In this document: positions 45,521-53,739 of the stretch, one piece after another
Position numbering within the stretch: the first letter of the stretch is position 1
Layout: every line of letters begins with the position of its first letter
NCBI GenBank assembly: GCA_024233595.1
Contig: JACKPK010000008.1
Location: 19,935-83,934 of the forward strand
Origin: Deltaproteobacteria bacterium
GTDB lineage: Bacteria; UBA10199; JADGCS01
Direction of reading: 5' to 3'
Length of the DNA stretch: 64,000 bases
Notes under the pieces: model-generated
Seen by the model: only the letters and a program-made list of their open reading frames with translations
What the model was told of the DNA's origin: nothing
The model's database searches: none
Made by a program: the position numbers and the translations under genes

Positions 45521-45943
45521 ATGAAACAATTTGTTACGTTTGTTTTTTTGTTACTGACTCTTTTTGTAACAAACACTGCCTGGTCTAAAAAAGACGTTTC
45601 TTACCAGGTTGGGGTGCTCAAAGACATTTCTATAAAAACCCAAAACCGCACGCGCTACGTGCAAACCGGTTATCACGTGGGGTCTGTTTTTGTAGGGACT
45701 GTTCCTGTCACCAGCACAAGCTCGCATTACCTGGTTCAGGTGCAGGTAGACGATTTGCTCTACATGGCCACTTACAATCCTAATGTTTTTAAAACTTATA
45801 AACCCAACGAATGGGTGGTGAATGACCCCATTCAGGTCCGGTTCCGAAAAAACGACATGTACCTGTTAAGACCCGATGGCCGCGAAATGAAGGCGAAGGT
45901 GGTGAAGAAGGTTAGGGTTAAATATGTACTTATCGGAACATAG
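45521..45943 (+). CDS. secreted protein of unknown function, 3' end replaced by an insertion sequence
   Basis: A 140-residue protein with a signal peptide (KQFVTFVFLLLTLFVTNTAWS) and a beta-rich mature part (VQVQVDDLLYMATYNP). GGGGG-type ribosome-binding sequence precedes the ATG. Its final four codons and the TAG stop lie in the left end of the IS481-like element, so the original C-terminus was cut by the insertion or the insertion happened just at the end. The remainder is not found on the other side of the element, where tRNA-Ser begins. Family not recognised. Confidence 0.6.
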   Translation: MKQFVTFVFLLLTLFVTNTAWSKKDVSYQVGVLKDISIKTQNRTRYVQTGYHVGSVFVGTVPVTSTSSHYLVQVQVDDLLYMATYNPNVFKTYKPNEWVVNDPIQVRFRKNDMYLLRPDGREMKAKVVKKVRVKYVLIGT

Positions 45944-47254
45944 TTTACACAATATTCCGAACACATAGCTTACACTTTTCTTAATAAGTTTATTAAATCC
46001 ATTTATCTAACTGAAGTCCGAAGGGATCATCAGTAGGTGTAAATTTATTACTATTTTCATCAAAAAATCCAAGCGTATATTCCATAAAATCAACCTGCCA
46101 GATACCACAATCAACTTCTTTTAAACCAACAGGCTGATTTCGAAGAGCTTTTGTAATATGTACTTTTTGTTTTCCAATACACACTCTGCCACAACTAGAG
46201 ATTGTTAGGGTGCGTTCATGATCTGGATAATACACATCAGGGAGACCTTTATAAGGCCTTGTTGATTGTTTATGGACATCAGCAGGGCATTTCATACCAA
46301 TAGCCTGATGAGGTCGATCATAATTAAATTCCTTTATAAAGGTATCAAACATTTCTTGTTGTTGTAAAAGATTAGAGCCTGGGGGTTGAGTGGCCTCTAG
46401 TTTCAAGGTGCGGTGCATTCTCTCATGACGACCATTTTGCTGCGGTTTACCTGGCTCTATACGCTCTAATTTAATTCCTAACCTGATCCACCAAACTGAT
46501 AAGCGCGTTAAGTTCCACGCTGAGTTACCACTGGCAAAAGGAACTCCATTATCACTGCGTATTGCTGTAGGTAATCCATATCTTTTGAAAGCCTCTTCAT
46601 AAATTGCAAAACATGGATCAACCTCAATGCTTGATAGCGCTTCACAACTGATCACAAAGCGACTAACAAAATCTGAAAGCGTTAGGGGGTAACAATACAT
46701 CTGATTTTTCATGCGAAACTGACCTTTGAAATCAGTACACCAAAGGTCATTTGGGTGTTGTGGGATTGATAGATAACTCGCTGACGCTTTGTACTTTGAT
46801 CTTTGACCACGATTCTTAACAAACCCATTTTTATGCAACACAGAATGTACTGTGCTTACAGCTGGTAATTTGATGGTTGGGTATTTTTTACGAACAAGTT
46901 CTCGTAGTTTAGGAGCTCCCCATTTAGGATGCTTTTTCTTTAAATCAAGAATAAGTTTTTCAATTTCAAAGGGAAGTTGATTTGGTCGCTTGTGAGGAGC
47001 TCGAGATCGATATTGAAGACCTTTCGTGCCGTCTTCTTTATATCTCTTCCAAAGCTTATGTCCGGTGACTCGAGAAATTCCAAATTCTCGACAGAGTGGC
47101 GCCATCTTCTCACCAGCCAATAAACGGCCGATGAATTTCATTCTTTCATCCATAACACTGGTTTCCTTCCATGGCATATGAAGCTCCTTTCGGTTTTTCA
47201 TATGCCAGAAAGTGTAAACCATGTGTCCGGTATAAACTGTTAACTATGTCTTCA
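45932..47254 (-). mobile_element. IS481-like insertion sequence
   Basis: The element holds one transposase gene and has imperfect inverted ends of about 45 bases. The left end at 45932-45977 and the right end at 47209-47254 share ACATAGTT, CCG(A/G)ACACAT(A/G)G and TTACACTTT in the same spacing. The exact outer bases and target duplication are uncertain. It lies between a truncated secreted-protein gene and tRNA-Ser. The transposase frame is intact, so it may be a recent, active insertion. Confidence 0.8.
45993..47177 (-). CDS. IS481-family transposase
   Basis: A DDE transposase of 394 residues. It starts MPWKETSVMDERMKFI, as is typical of the family, with an N-terminal helix-turn-helix (PLCREFGISRVTGHKLWKRY). 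The integrase core has the first Asp in LWCTDFKGQF, the second in IRSDNGVPFAS and the Glu in KPQQNGRHERMHRTLK. The C-terminal part is a beta domain (GKQKVHITKALRNQPVGLKE). The frame is complete; the ATG at 47177 is preferred over upstream alternatives. Confidence 0.92.
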   Translation of the reverse strand: MPWKETSVMDERMKFIGRLLAGEKMAPLCREFGISRVTGHKLWKRYKEDGTKGLQYRSRAPHKRPNQLPFEIEKLILDLKKKHPKWGAPKLRELVRKKYPTIKLPAVSTVHSVLHKNGFVKNRGQRSKYKASASYLSIPQHPNDLWCTDFKGQFRMKNQMYCYPLTLSDFVSRFVISCEALSSIEVDPCFAIYEEAFKRYGLPTAIRSDNGVPFASGNSAWNLTRLSVWWIRLGIKLERIEPGKPQQNGRHERMHRTLKLEATQPPGSNLLQQQEMFDTFIKEFNYDRPHQAIGMKCPADVHKQSTRPYKGLPDVYYPDHERTLTISSCGRVCIGKQKVHITKALRNQPVGLKEVDCGIWQVDFMEYTLGFFDENSNKFTPTDDPFGLQLDKWI

Positions 47255-47270
47255 GAATATACCATAAATG

Positions 47271-47357
47271 CGGAGAAGGAGGGATTCGAACCCTCGTTAC
47301 GCGTTAACGTAAACACGCTTTCCAAGCGTGCGCCTTCAACCACTCGGCCACCTCTCC
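47271..47357 (-). tRNA. tRNA-Ser (anticodon GGA)
   Basis: On the minus strand the acceptor GGAGAGG pairs with CTTCTCC. The D arm begins GCCGAGTGGT, the anticodon stem-loop CGCTTGGAAAGCG gives anticodon GGA, a long variable arm (TTTACGTTAACGCGTAAC) marks a class II tRNA, and the T arm is GAGGGTTCGAATCCCTC. The CCA end is not encoded. It is the only tRNA on this strand and lies just outside the IS481 element. Confidence 0.96.
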
Positions 47358-47481
47358 TAGTAGATTCTTGCACTAGCGATTCACGAAGTGAAACGTTAGT
47401 GTTAGAAGATACTAGCCCCGCTCTGCGGGGCCAATTTGATTAAATTGAATTTTCTTAAACTGTATTCCACCTTTATAACTT
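47358..47481. other. intergenic stretch with two small hairpins
   Basis: It holds TTCAC-GAA-GTGAA (47,379-47,391) and GCCCCGC-TCT-GCGGGGC (47,415-47,431) in front of tRNA-Ser. Neither has a T-run on the minus strand; the second might still help end the leuD transcript. No gene seen. Confidence 0.4.
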
Positions 47482-48128
47482 TTAATTTCTCTTTCTCGTT
47501 TCATGGCGCCTGAACGGTTGGTAAAACTTTCTTTCGCTAAAAGCTGCGAGATCTGATTCTAAAGCAAGCGTCAAACCGATATCGTCTAATCCCTGTAAAA
47601 AGCTTATTTTTAAGTCCAGTCAATCTCAAAAGAAAGAATTAAATTCACAGCTTAGCTCTTGTTTGGCAAGTCTATGTTTAGGGTCCCCATGCTTTTTTGG
47701 AATGCCTGCACAAGCTGCTCATAAGAATCGGCCGCTAACTCAATGAGGAGCAGACCGTTTTTTCCGGAGTTGCTTCTAAAAATATCGGCAAAACCAGGAA
47801 TGACTTGGCCATTTTGCTCTTTGGTGGGCGCGATGATGACCTTAAACCCAAATTGCTGCAAGGCCCACACGGCGTGTTCACGAGACGAGCCGCAGCCAAA
47901 GTTATTGCCAACCAATAAGATAGTCGCTCCCAAGTTTTTGGGTTGATTGAGCGCAAAATCGTCTTTTAGATTTCCCTGATCATCAAAGCGCCAATAGGCA
48001 AAAAGCCCTTTGTCAAAACCCGTGCGCTTGATTGATTTAAGATACTCTTTGGGGATGATCTGGTCGGTATCGATGTTTTCTCTTTTTAAGAGCGCGGCTT
48101 TACCCGAATGTGTTTCAAACTTTTCCAT
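47482..48128 (-). CDS. leuD: 3-isopropylmalate dehydratase small subunit, frameshifted near the C-terminus
   Basis: LeuD forms the isopropylmalate isomerase with LeuC in leucine synthesis. Residues 1-150 are intact (DTDQIIPKEYLKSIKRTGFD, GNNFGCGSSREHAVWALQQ, IFRSNSGKNGLLLIEL). After the stop at 47652 the conserved ending FEIDW, then LQGLDDIGLTLALESDLAAF continues in shifted frames to the stop at 47482. The repaired length of about 215 fits the family, so the break near 47,640 is probably two or three indels. It starts 11 bases after leuC. Confidence 0.85.
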
Positions 48129-48139
48129 AATTTTCTTTC

Positions 48140-49534
48140 TTAAAGATCTCTGACATCAATAAAATGGCCGTGAATCGCAGCGGCAGCAGCCATTTGCGGG
48201 CTAACCAAATGCGTGCGCCCCCCAACACCTTGGCGACCTTCAAAGTTGCGGTTTGATGTAGAGGCACAACGTTCTCCGGCTTTGAGTTTGTCGGGGTTCA
48301 TGGCCAAGCACATGGAACAGCCTGATTCGCGCCACTCGGCACCCGCTGCAGTAAAGACTTTGTGCAAGCCTTCTTTTTCAGCTTGCTCTTTAACAGCCTG
48401 CGAACCCGGCACCACCAAGGTCCGCACGCTCTCTTTGACTTTTTTTCCAGAAAAAATCTGAGCAGCCACGCGCAAATCTTCAATGCGCGAGTTGGTGCAG
48501 CTGCCAATGAACACAACATCGACACTTAAATCAGAAATTTTTTGTCCTGGTTTGACACCCATGTAATCACAAGCGCGCTTAGCATCTTCTGCTGAACAAT
48601 GAGACACCTGATCATGCTCAGGGATGCAATCGTTCACCCCCAAAACCATGCCAGGGTTGGTTCCCCAACTGACTTGTGGCTCTAGCTTAGACACATCGAT
48701 TGTGATTTCGCTATCAAAGCGTGCCTCTTGATCTGAGTAAAAGTCTTTCCAATAACTTAAAGCCTGCTCCCATTGCTCGCCTTTTGGCGCGTAGGGACGG
48801 TTTTGTTTTAAATAATCAAAGGTGATTTGATCCGGCGCAATCAAACCTGCGCGTGCACCAGCTTCGATGCTCATGTTGCAAAGCGACATGCGCGCTTCCA
48901 TGCTCAAAGAAGAAATGGCTGAGCCCGCAAACTCAAATACATGGCCTGTTCCGCCCGATGTGCCGATTTTTCGAATCAGATAGAGGATCATGTCCTTGGA
49001 CGAAACCGACTTGGGAAGCTCGCCTTCAAAACGCACCAAAAAGTTTTTTGGTTTGTGCATCCACAAACATTGCGTGGCCATGACATGCTCGACTTCTGAA
49101 GTGCCTATGCCAAAGGCAAGTGAACCAAAGGCGCCATGCGTTGCCGTGTGAGAATCGCCGCACACAATGGTTTGACCAGGAAGAGTCAAGCCAAGCTCCG
49201 GACCAATGACGTGAACAATGCCGCGCTTGTCGGAATCCATGCCAAAAAGTGGCACAGAAAAATCTTGGCAGTTTTGCTCCAAGGTGTTGATCTGGGTTTT
49301 GGAAACGCTGTCTTTGATTTCAGGAAGTCCTGTCGTAGGGACGTTGTGATCAATGGTGGCAAAAGTGAGGTCAGGGCGACGCAGTTTTCTTCCTGCTAAC
49401 TTTAAGCCTTCAAAGGCTTGTGGGCTGGTGACCTCGTGCACCAAATGGCGGTCTATATAAATAAGAGACTTTCCAGAATCGTCACGGCCCACAAAATGAG
49501 AGTCCCAAATTTTATCCAATAAGGTTTTTGCCAT
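48140..49534 (-). CDS. leuC: 3-isopropylmalate dehydratase large subunit
   Basis: An aconitase-fold enzyme with a [4Fe-4S] cluster that isomerises 2- to 3-isopropylmalate. The 464 residues contain ICGDSHTATHGAFGSLAFGI, the cluster cysteines in VFIGSCTNSRIEDL and SGCSMCLAMNPD, and TSNRNFEGRQG near the end. It leads the leuCD pair; leuA and leuB are elsewhere. Upstream is the divergent gap operon. Confidence 0.96.
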   Translation of the reverse strand: MAKTLLDKIWDSHFVGRDDSGKSLIYIDRHLVHEVTSPQAFEGLKLAGRKLRRPDLTFATIDHNVPTTGLPEIKDSVSKTQINTLEQNCQDFSVPLFGMDSDKRGIVHVIGPELGLTLPGQTIVCGDSHTATHGAFGSLAFGIGTSEVEHVMATQCLWMHKPKNFLVRFEGELPKSVSSKDMILYLIRKIGTSGGTGHVFEFAGSAISSLSMEARMSLCNMSIEAGARAGLIAPDQITFDYLKQNRPYAPKGEQWEQALSYWKDFYSDQEARFDSEITIDVSKLEPQVSWGTNPGMVLGVNDCIPEHDQVSHCSAEDAKRACDYMGVKPGQKISDLSVDVVFIGSCTNSRIEDLRVAAQIFSGKKVKESVRTLVVPGSQAVKEQAEKEGLHKVFTAAGAEWRESGCSMCLAMNPDKLKAGERCASTSNRNFEGRQGVGGRTHLVSPQMAAAAAIHGHFIDVRDL

Positions 49535-49823
49535 AAAATCTCGCTATGTTCTTGATTATCTTAGAAAACTCCTTACAAAATCAGACAAAACTTTGCAAAA
49601 CCAAAACAGAGCCACGTGATTTTCAAAAAACACCAGACTCCTCAAAGCGCAAATTTAAGAATGAAAAAGCGGTAATGATTTCAAATTGCTAAGCTTCGTG
49701 ACAAAAGCAGGGCAATGTTGACACCCAGGTACCTTCGTGTAAGTACGCTCGAATTATTCGCCTTTTCAACAGAGGCAAAGGCTTTTGCCTACAAAAATTT
49801 AATTGAATAGATTGGAGTCTAAA
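49535..49823. promoter_or_regulatory. divergent promoter region of leuCD and the gap operon
   Basis: The 289-base gap contains a perfect TTGACA on the plus strand (49718-49723), but a convincing -10 is missing (TAAGTA at 49740-49745 is weak). GGAG lies ahead of the gap start at 49824. I see no leucine leader peptide or T-box on the leuC side. Confidence 0.35.
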
Positions 49824-50828
49824 ATGAGCATAAACGTCGGCATTAACGGGTTTGGAAGAATTGGACGTGGGGTTTTGCGAGCCGTTCTTAAAAGAAACGA
49901 CATTAACGTTGTCGCAATCAACGACTTGGTTCCTCCCAAAGAAAACGCTCACTTATTGCGTTATGACTCTGTTCACGGCGTTTTAGACGCTGACATCTCG
50001 GCCAACGAAAACAGCATCACAGTGAATGGCAAGCAAATCAAAGTCACAGCGGAACGTGACCCGGCTCAAATTCCTTGGAAAGACCTTGGTGTCGATATTG
50101 TCTTAGAGTGCACGGGATTATTCACTGCTCGTGAAAAAGCAGAATTGCATTTAAAAGGTGGCGCCAAAAAAGTTTTGATTTCGGCTCCTGCAAAAGGTGA
50201 AGACATCACGGTTGCCATTGGCATCAACCACGATTCTTATGATCCTGCCAAACACACTGTGATTTCCAATGCGTCTTGCACCACAAACTGTTTGGCTCCT
50301 GTTGCCAAAGTGCTTAACGACCAATTCAAAATCAAACGTGGCCTCATGACCACCATTCATAGTTACACAAACGACCAACGCATTTTGGATGTGGCTCACA
50401 GTGACCCACGCCGTGCGCGCGCAGGTGCAGTCAACCAAATCCCAACCAGCACGGGTGCTGCTAAAGCCATTGGTCTTGTTATCCCTGATCTTAAAGGCAA
50501 ATTAGACGGCATGGCTGTTCGCGTTCCCACACCAAATGTGAGCTGCGTTGATCTTGTGGCCGAGCTCGAAAAAAATGTCACTGTGGAACAATTGAACGCG
50601 GCCTTTAAAGAAGCTGCTCAAGGTTCTCTAAAAGGTGTTTTGGGTTACACAGACGAGCCTTTGGTTTCTTCTGATTTTAACGGCAACACACATTCTTCTA
50701 CAGTCGATTCGCTTTGCACATCGGTCATGGAAGGTAATTTGGTTAAAGTCCTCACTTGGTACGATAACGAAACAGGCTTTTCAAACCGTCTCATTGATCT
50801 TGCTAAATACGTGGGAGAGCGCCTCTAA
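49824..50828 (+). CDS. gap: glyceraldehyde-3-phosphate dehydrogenase
   Basis: This glycolytic NAD enzyme has 334 residues. The NAD fold opens with INVGINGFGRIGRGVLRAV, the active-site Cys is in SNASCTTNCLAPVAK and the catalytic His in TTIHSYTNDQ. The ending WYDNETGFSNRL is typical. Adenosine specificity follows from VVAINDLV with Asp, typical of NAD. It heads the operon gap-pgk-tpiA-secG; its TAA overlaps the pgk ATG by one base. Confidence 0.97.
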   Translation: MSINVGINGFGRIGRGVLRAVLKRNDINVVAINDLVPPKENAHLLRYDSVHGVLDADISANENSITVNGKQIKVTAERDPAQIPWKDLGVDIVLECTGLFTAREKAELHLKGGAKKVLISAPAKGEDITVAIGINHDSYDPAKHTVISNASCTTNCLAPVAKVLNDQFKIKRGLMTTIHSYTNDQRILDVAHSDPRRARAGAVNQIPTSTGAAKAIGLVIPDLKGKLDGMAVRVPTPNVSCVDLVAELEKNVTVEQLNAAFKEAAQGSLKGVLGYTDEPLVSSDFNGNTHSSTVDSLCTSVMEGNLVKVLTWYDNETGFSNRLIDLAKYVGERL

Positions 50829-52009
50829 TGAAATACCCCACGCTGTCGCAGCTGGATGTCGCGGGTAAAACTGTTTTTGTGCGTGTCGATTTTAACGTGA
50901 GTTTAGACGAAAAAGGTCAAATTCGCGATGATGCGCGCATTGTAGCAGCTTTACCAACCATCAAGCATCTTCTACAAAACAACGCTAAAGTTGTTCTGGC
51001 TTCTCATTTAGGAAGACCTAAAGGCAAAGTCGACGCATCGTTGAGCTTAATGCCTGTGGCAAAACGTTTGGCAGAACTTTTAGAAGAAGAAGTTCTTTTT
51101 CCAGACGATTGTGTCGGCATGAGTGTGAAGCGTTTGGTAAAAGAGATGCGCACACAACGCGTGGTGCTTTTAGAAAACTTACGTTTTCACGAAGAAGAAG
51201 AAAAAAACGACATCGCTTTTTCTGAGCAATTGGCAAGCCTGGCCGATATTTATATCAACGACGCTTTTGGTGCTTTGCACCGAGCGCACGCTTCGACAGT
51301 CGGCATGGTCAAACACTTTAAAGAAAAGGCAATTGGTTTCTTGGTCGAAAAAGAAGTCAATGTTCTCAGTGGTCTTTTGTACGAATCCAAAAAACCTTAT
51401 GTTGTTGTTTTGGGTGGCGCGAAGGTGTCCGATAAAATTGCCGTGATCGAGCAACTCATGAATGCTGCCGATGAGATTCTCATTGGTGGTGGCATGGCTT
51501 ACACATTTTTAAAAGCCATGGGACAAAACGTTGGCAAGTCTTTGGTTGAAGATGCCAAATTGGGTCAAGCCAAACGATTGATCGAACGCGCACGCAACAA
51601 AGGCATTGCTTTGCGTTTACCCGAAGATCACTTAGCGGCTCCTGAGTTTTCTAAAGACGCTCAGGCACAGAACATCACCAACAAAGACAATTGGGATGGC
51701 CTCATGGGTTTGGACATTGGTCCCAAAACTTTGGCTTTGTACCAAGAGCGCATCAAAGAAGCGAAAACAGTTTTTTGGAATGGTCCTATGGGTGTCTATG
51801 AATTCCCGGCCTTCCAACAAGGCACCCTAGGGGTGGCCCAAGCCATGGCGCAATCTAATGGCTTCACCGTTGTTGGTGGTGGCGACTCTTTGGCCGCAGT
51901 GAACCAATCAGCAGATGCCGATAAAATCAATCATCTGTCTACGGGCGGCGGGGCTTCACTTGAATTTTTGGAAGGCAAAGACCTTCCGGGACTAAAGGCT
52001 TTGTTATGA
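50828..52009 (+). CDS. pgk: phosphoglycerate kinase
   Basis: Pgk makes ATP from 1,3-bisphosphoglycerate. The 393 residues include VFVRVDFNVSLDEKGQI, LASHLGRPKG, LENLRFHEEEEKND and NDAFGALHRAHAST. The nucleotide domain has VVLGGAKVSDKIAV and ends VVGGGDSLAAVNQ, then TGGGASLEFLEG. It is tightly coupled to both neighbours (4-base overlap with tpiA). Confidence 0.97.
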   Translation: MKYPTLSQLDVAGKTVFVRVDFNVSLDEKGQIRDDARIVAALPTIKHLLQNNAKVVLASHLGRPKGKVDASLSLMPVAKRLAELLEEEVLFPDDCVGMSVKRLVKEMRTQRVVLLENLRFHEEEEKNDIAFSEQLASLADIYINDAFGALHRAHASTVGMVKHFKEKAIGFLVEKEVNVLSGLLYESKKPYVVVLGGAKVSDKIAVIEQLMNAADEILIGGGMAYTFLKAMGQNVGKSLVEDAKLGQAKRLIERARNKGIALRLPEDHLAAPEFSKDAQAQNITNKDNWDGLMGLDIGPKTLALYQERIKEAKTVFWNGPMGVYEFPAFQQGTLGVAQAMAQSNGFTVVGGGDSLAAVNQSADADKINHLSTGGGASLEFLEGKDLPGLKALL

Positions 52010-52770
52010 GTGAACGAAGAAAACTAGTCATGGCAAATTGGAAAATGAATCATGGTATCAAAGATTCATTTTCGTTCTTAGCTGAATGGAGCAAGCTCTC
52101 TATTCCAACAGAATTGGATGTGGCGATTTGTCCTCCTTTTACATCCTTGCAATCAGTTGGATTGGGTTTAAGCGAAAGCAACTCCACGACCGCATTGGGA
52201 GCTCAAAACTGTCATTTTGAAACAAATGGCGCGTTCACTGGCGAAGTGAGTTTAAACTTCCTCAAAGAACTAGAATGCCAATACGTGATCATCGGCCATT
52301 CAGAGCGTCGTCATATTTTTAACGAACCCGACGAATGGTTGAGTAAAAAAGTAGATGCCGCCTTGCAAGTGGAGCTCACTCCTGTTTTTTGTGTTGGCGA
52401 AACCCTAGAACAAAGAGAGGCTGGTCAAACCGAGTCTACTGTTTTGGGACAACTCGCGGCCATTAAAGATTTATCACGCGAGCAAGCTGCACAAGTTGTG
52501 ATTGCTTACGAACCAGTTTGGGCGATTGGCACTGGCAAAACCGCCACGCCAGATCAGGCCGAAGAGGTTCATGGGTTGATTCGTCGTTGGTTTGGCGATA
52601 CTTTTGGCACTGCCTACGCGGCGGAGCTTAGAATTTTATATGGTGGTTCTGTAAAACCAGAGAACACAAGCGAGTTGATGCGACAAGAAAACATCGATGG
52701 CGCTTTGGTTGGCGGAGCCTCGTTGGACGCAAAGTCTTTTTTTGAAATTGTTCAAAATTCATTGAAGTAA
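52006..52770 (+). CDS. tpiA: triosephosphate isomerase
   Basis: A TIM-barrel enzyme of 254 residues: MANWKMNHGI with the catalytic Lys, IIGHSERRHIF with His and Ser, and the catalytic Glu in AYEPVWAIGTGKTATPDQA. The end has LYGGSVKPENTSELM. It is the third gene in the glycolytic operon; secG follows 12 bases later. Confidence 0.97.
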   Translation: MSERRKLVMANWKMNHGIKDSFSFLAEWSKLSIPTELDVAICPPFTSLQSVGLGLSESNSTTALGAQNCHFETNGAFTGEVSLNFLKELECQYVIIGHSERRHIFNEPDEWLSKKVDAALQVELTPVFCVGETLEQREAGQTESTVLGQLAAIKDLSREQAAQVVIAYEPVWAIGTGKTATPDQAEEVHGLIRRWFGDTFGTAYAAELRILYGGSVKPENTSELMRQENIDGALVGGASLDAKSFFEIVQNSLK

Positions 52771-52782
52771 GGTAGATTTATT

Positions 52783-53139
52783 ATGGCACATTTTTTAGTC
52801 GCATTTGAACCTGTTATTCTTGTTCTTCATTTTATCGTCGCTATCTTTTTAATTAGCGTGATTCTCTTGCAATCTGGAAAAGGCTCAGATATCGGAGCTG
52901 CCTTTGGAGCAGGAAGCTCGCAAACTTTATTTGGCGCGCGCGGTGCGGCGACTCTTCTGAGTAAAATCACCACGGCAGCAGCCATTGTGTTTATTTTAAC
53001 AAGTTTGAGCTTAGCGACTGTTTCTAAATACGCTGCGGTTGGCTCTTCGGGTTCTTCCATTGCGGAAGAGTTGCAAAAAGAAGAAGCCTCGGACGTTATC
53101 GAAGCAAATGAAGTTCCGGAAGCGGCGCCGACAGAGTAA
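52783..53139 (+). CDS. secG: protein translocase subunit SecG
   Basis: SecG supports SecYE-mediated export. The two membrane helices (about 12-30 and 60-80) flank the conserved loop ILLQSGKGSDIGAAFGAGSS followed by TLFGARGAATLL. The C-terminal tail (about 85-118) is acidic and Ala/Glu-rich, longer than minimal SecG. The position after tpiA is conserved in many bacteria. Confidence 0.9.
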   Translation: MAHFLVAFEPVILVLHFIVAIFLISVILLQSGKGSDIGAAFGAGSSQTLFGARGAATLLSKITTAAAIVFILTSLSLATVSKYAAVGSSGSSIAEELQKEEASDVIEANEVPEAAPTE

Positions 53140-53183
53140 GCGTAAGATCTTTTATAATTTTTTGGCAAAACGTTTGGAGCAAA

Positions 53184-53230
53184 GCTTCAAACTTGCTTTC
53201 AAGCAACTTTGCCGCATTGTTGGCGCACAG
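53184..53230 (-). repeat. hairpin element related to repeat B
   Basis: On the plus strand GCTTCAAACTTGC, a short variable part and GCAACTTTGCCGCA are shared with the minus-strand sequence of repeat B. The variable part keeps pairing: TTGCTT/AAGCAA here against TTGCC/GGGCAA in repeat B. GGCGCACA, which in repeat B is before the hairpin, lies after it here. Confidence 0.5.
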
Positions 53231-53267
53231 CATTAAATATGCCTCCTGGCATATTCAACGCAGTGCA

Positions 53268-53283
53268 CGGGTGGTGGAATTGG
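53268..53283 (+). repeat. partial copy of tRNA-Leu (5' segment)
   Basis: CGGGTGGTGGAATTGG is identical to bases 53510-53525 inside the tRNA-Leu gene, 242 bases downstream. It covers the end of the acceptor arm and start of the D arm. Confidence 0.75.
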
Positions 53284-53506
53284 GCGAAACGAACGACCTA
53301 GAGAGTTGAGCCCGAGGAAGGCGCGCGATGAGCGAAAAGCTGAGGAGCGGCCTAGCGACGAAGCGCCAGCCTGACGAGGCGGGGGATGAAGAGAGCGACG
53401 TTCAGGAGCGAACATAAGACCAAATACGAACTTTGGCGACAGCCAAAGGAGTTTTTAATGCACGCTATAAATATTTGCGATGCTTGAAAATTAAATAGTT
53501 TTTATT

Positions 53507-53588
53507 GCTCGGGTGGTGGAATTGGTAGACACGCACGCTTGAGGGGCGTGTGGGGAGACCCGTGCGGGTTCGAGTCCCGCCCCGAGCA
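53507..53588 (+). tRNA. tRNA-Leu (anticodon GAG)
   Basis: Acceptor GCTCGGG pairs with CCCGAGC. The anticodon stem-loop is CACGC-TTGAGGG-GCGTG, giving GAG. A class II variable arm (TGGGGAGACCCGT region) and T arm GCGGGTTCGAGTCCCGC complete the fold. The CCA end is not encoded (ACA follows). Confidence 0.96.
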
Positions 53589-53589
53589 C

Positions 53590-53615
53590 ATAAATTTTGC
53601 GCCAGCAAAATTTAT
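53590..53615 (+). terminator. perfect hairpin following tRNA-Leu
   Basis: ATAAATTTTGC, loop GCCA, GCAAAATTTAT: an 11-bp perfect stem beginning two bases after the tRNA. No T-run beyond the stem, but position suggests it ends or shapes the tRNA transcript. Confidence 0.5.
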
Positions 53616-53621
53616 CCCCAT

Positions 53622-53701
53622 ATACGATAAGCGATATACGAAATCCTTGTAGCTTTTAATCATTTTAAAGGGCGCAAAATTTCGTATATCGTAATTCGTA
53701 T
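53622..53701. repeat. long inverted repeat upstream of the four-helix-bundle gene
   Basis: The arms 53622-53644 and 53679-53701 share the TATACGAAAT / ATTTCGTATA core and about 19 of 23 pairs, around a 34-base loop. Further CGTATA words surround it. No T-run or ribosome-binding site. Confidence 0.65.
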
Positions 53702-53739
53702 AACTCGTATATCCAAACCATTTTATCTAAGAATTTAGT

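Larger units (their letters stand above)
53140..53506. other. repeat-bearing intergenic region before tRNA-Leu
   Basis: A 367-base stretch without a credible gene. It holds a hairpin element similar to repeat B (53184-53230), a perfect hairpin AATATGCC-TCCT-GGCATATT (53236-53255), a 16-base fragment of tRNA-Leu (53268-53283) and a G+C-rich block (53,284-53,420) with repeated GCGA/GACGA words. An open frame on minus (53233-53415) is Arg/Pro/Ser-rich and not credible. Confidence 0.6.

Noticed and set aside
47415..47431. GCCCCGC/GCGGGGC hairpin as a strong terminator
   Set aside because: No T-run follows on either strand; kept only as a note.
49535..49823. Leucine attenuator upstream of leuC
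   Set aside because: No run of Leu codons in a short frame and no competing hairpins were found on the minus strand.
53233..53415. Open frame on minus, 60 residues rich in Arg, Pro, Ser
   Set aside because: It lies over a G+C-rich repeat block and hairpins, has no ribosome-binding site or family look, and its composition is what a repeat-rich sequence yields by chance.
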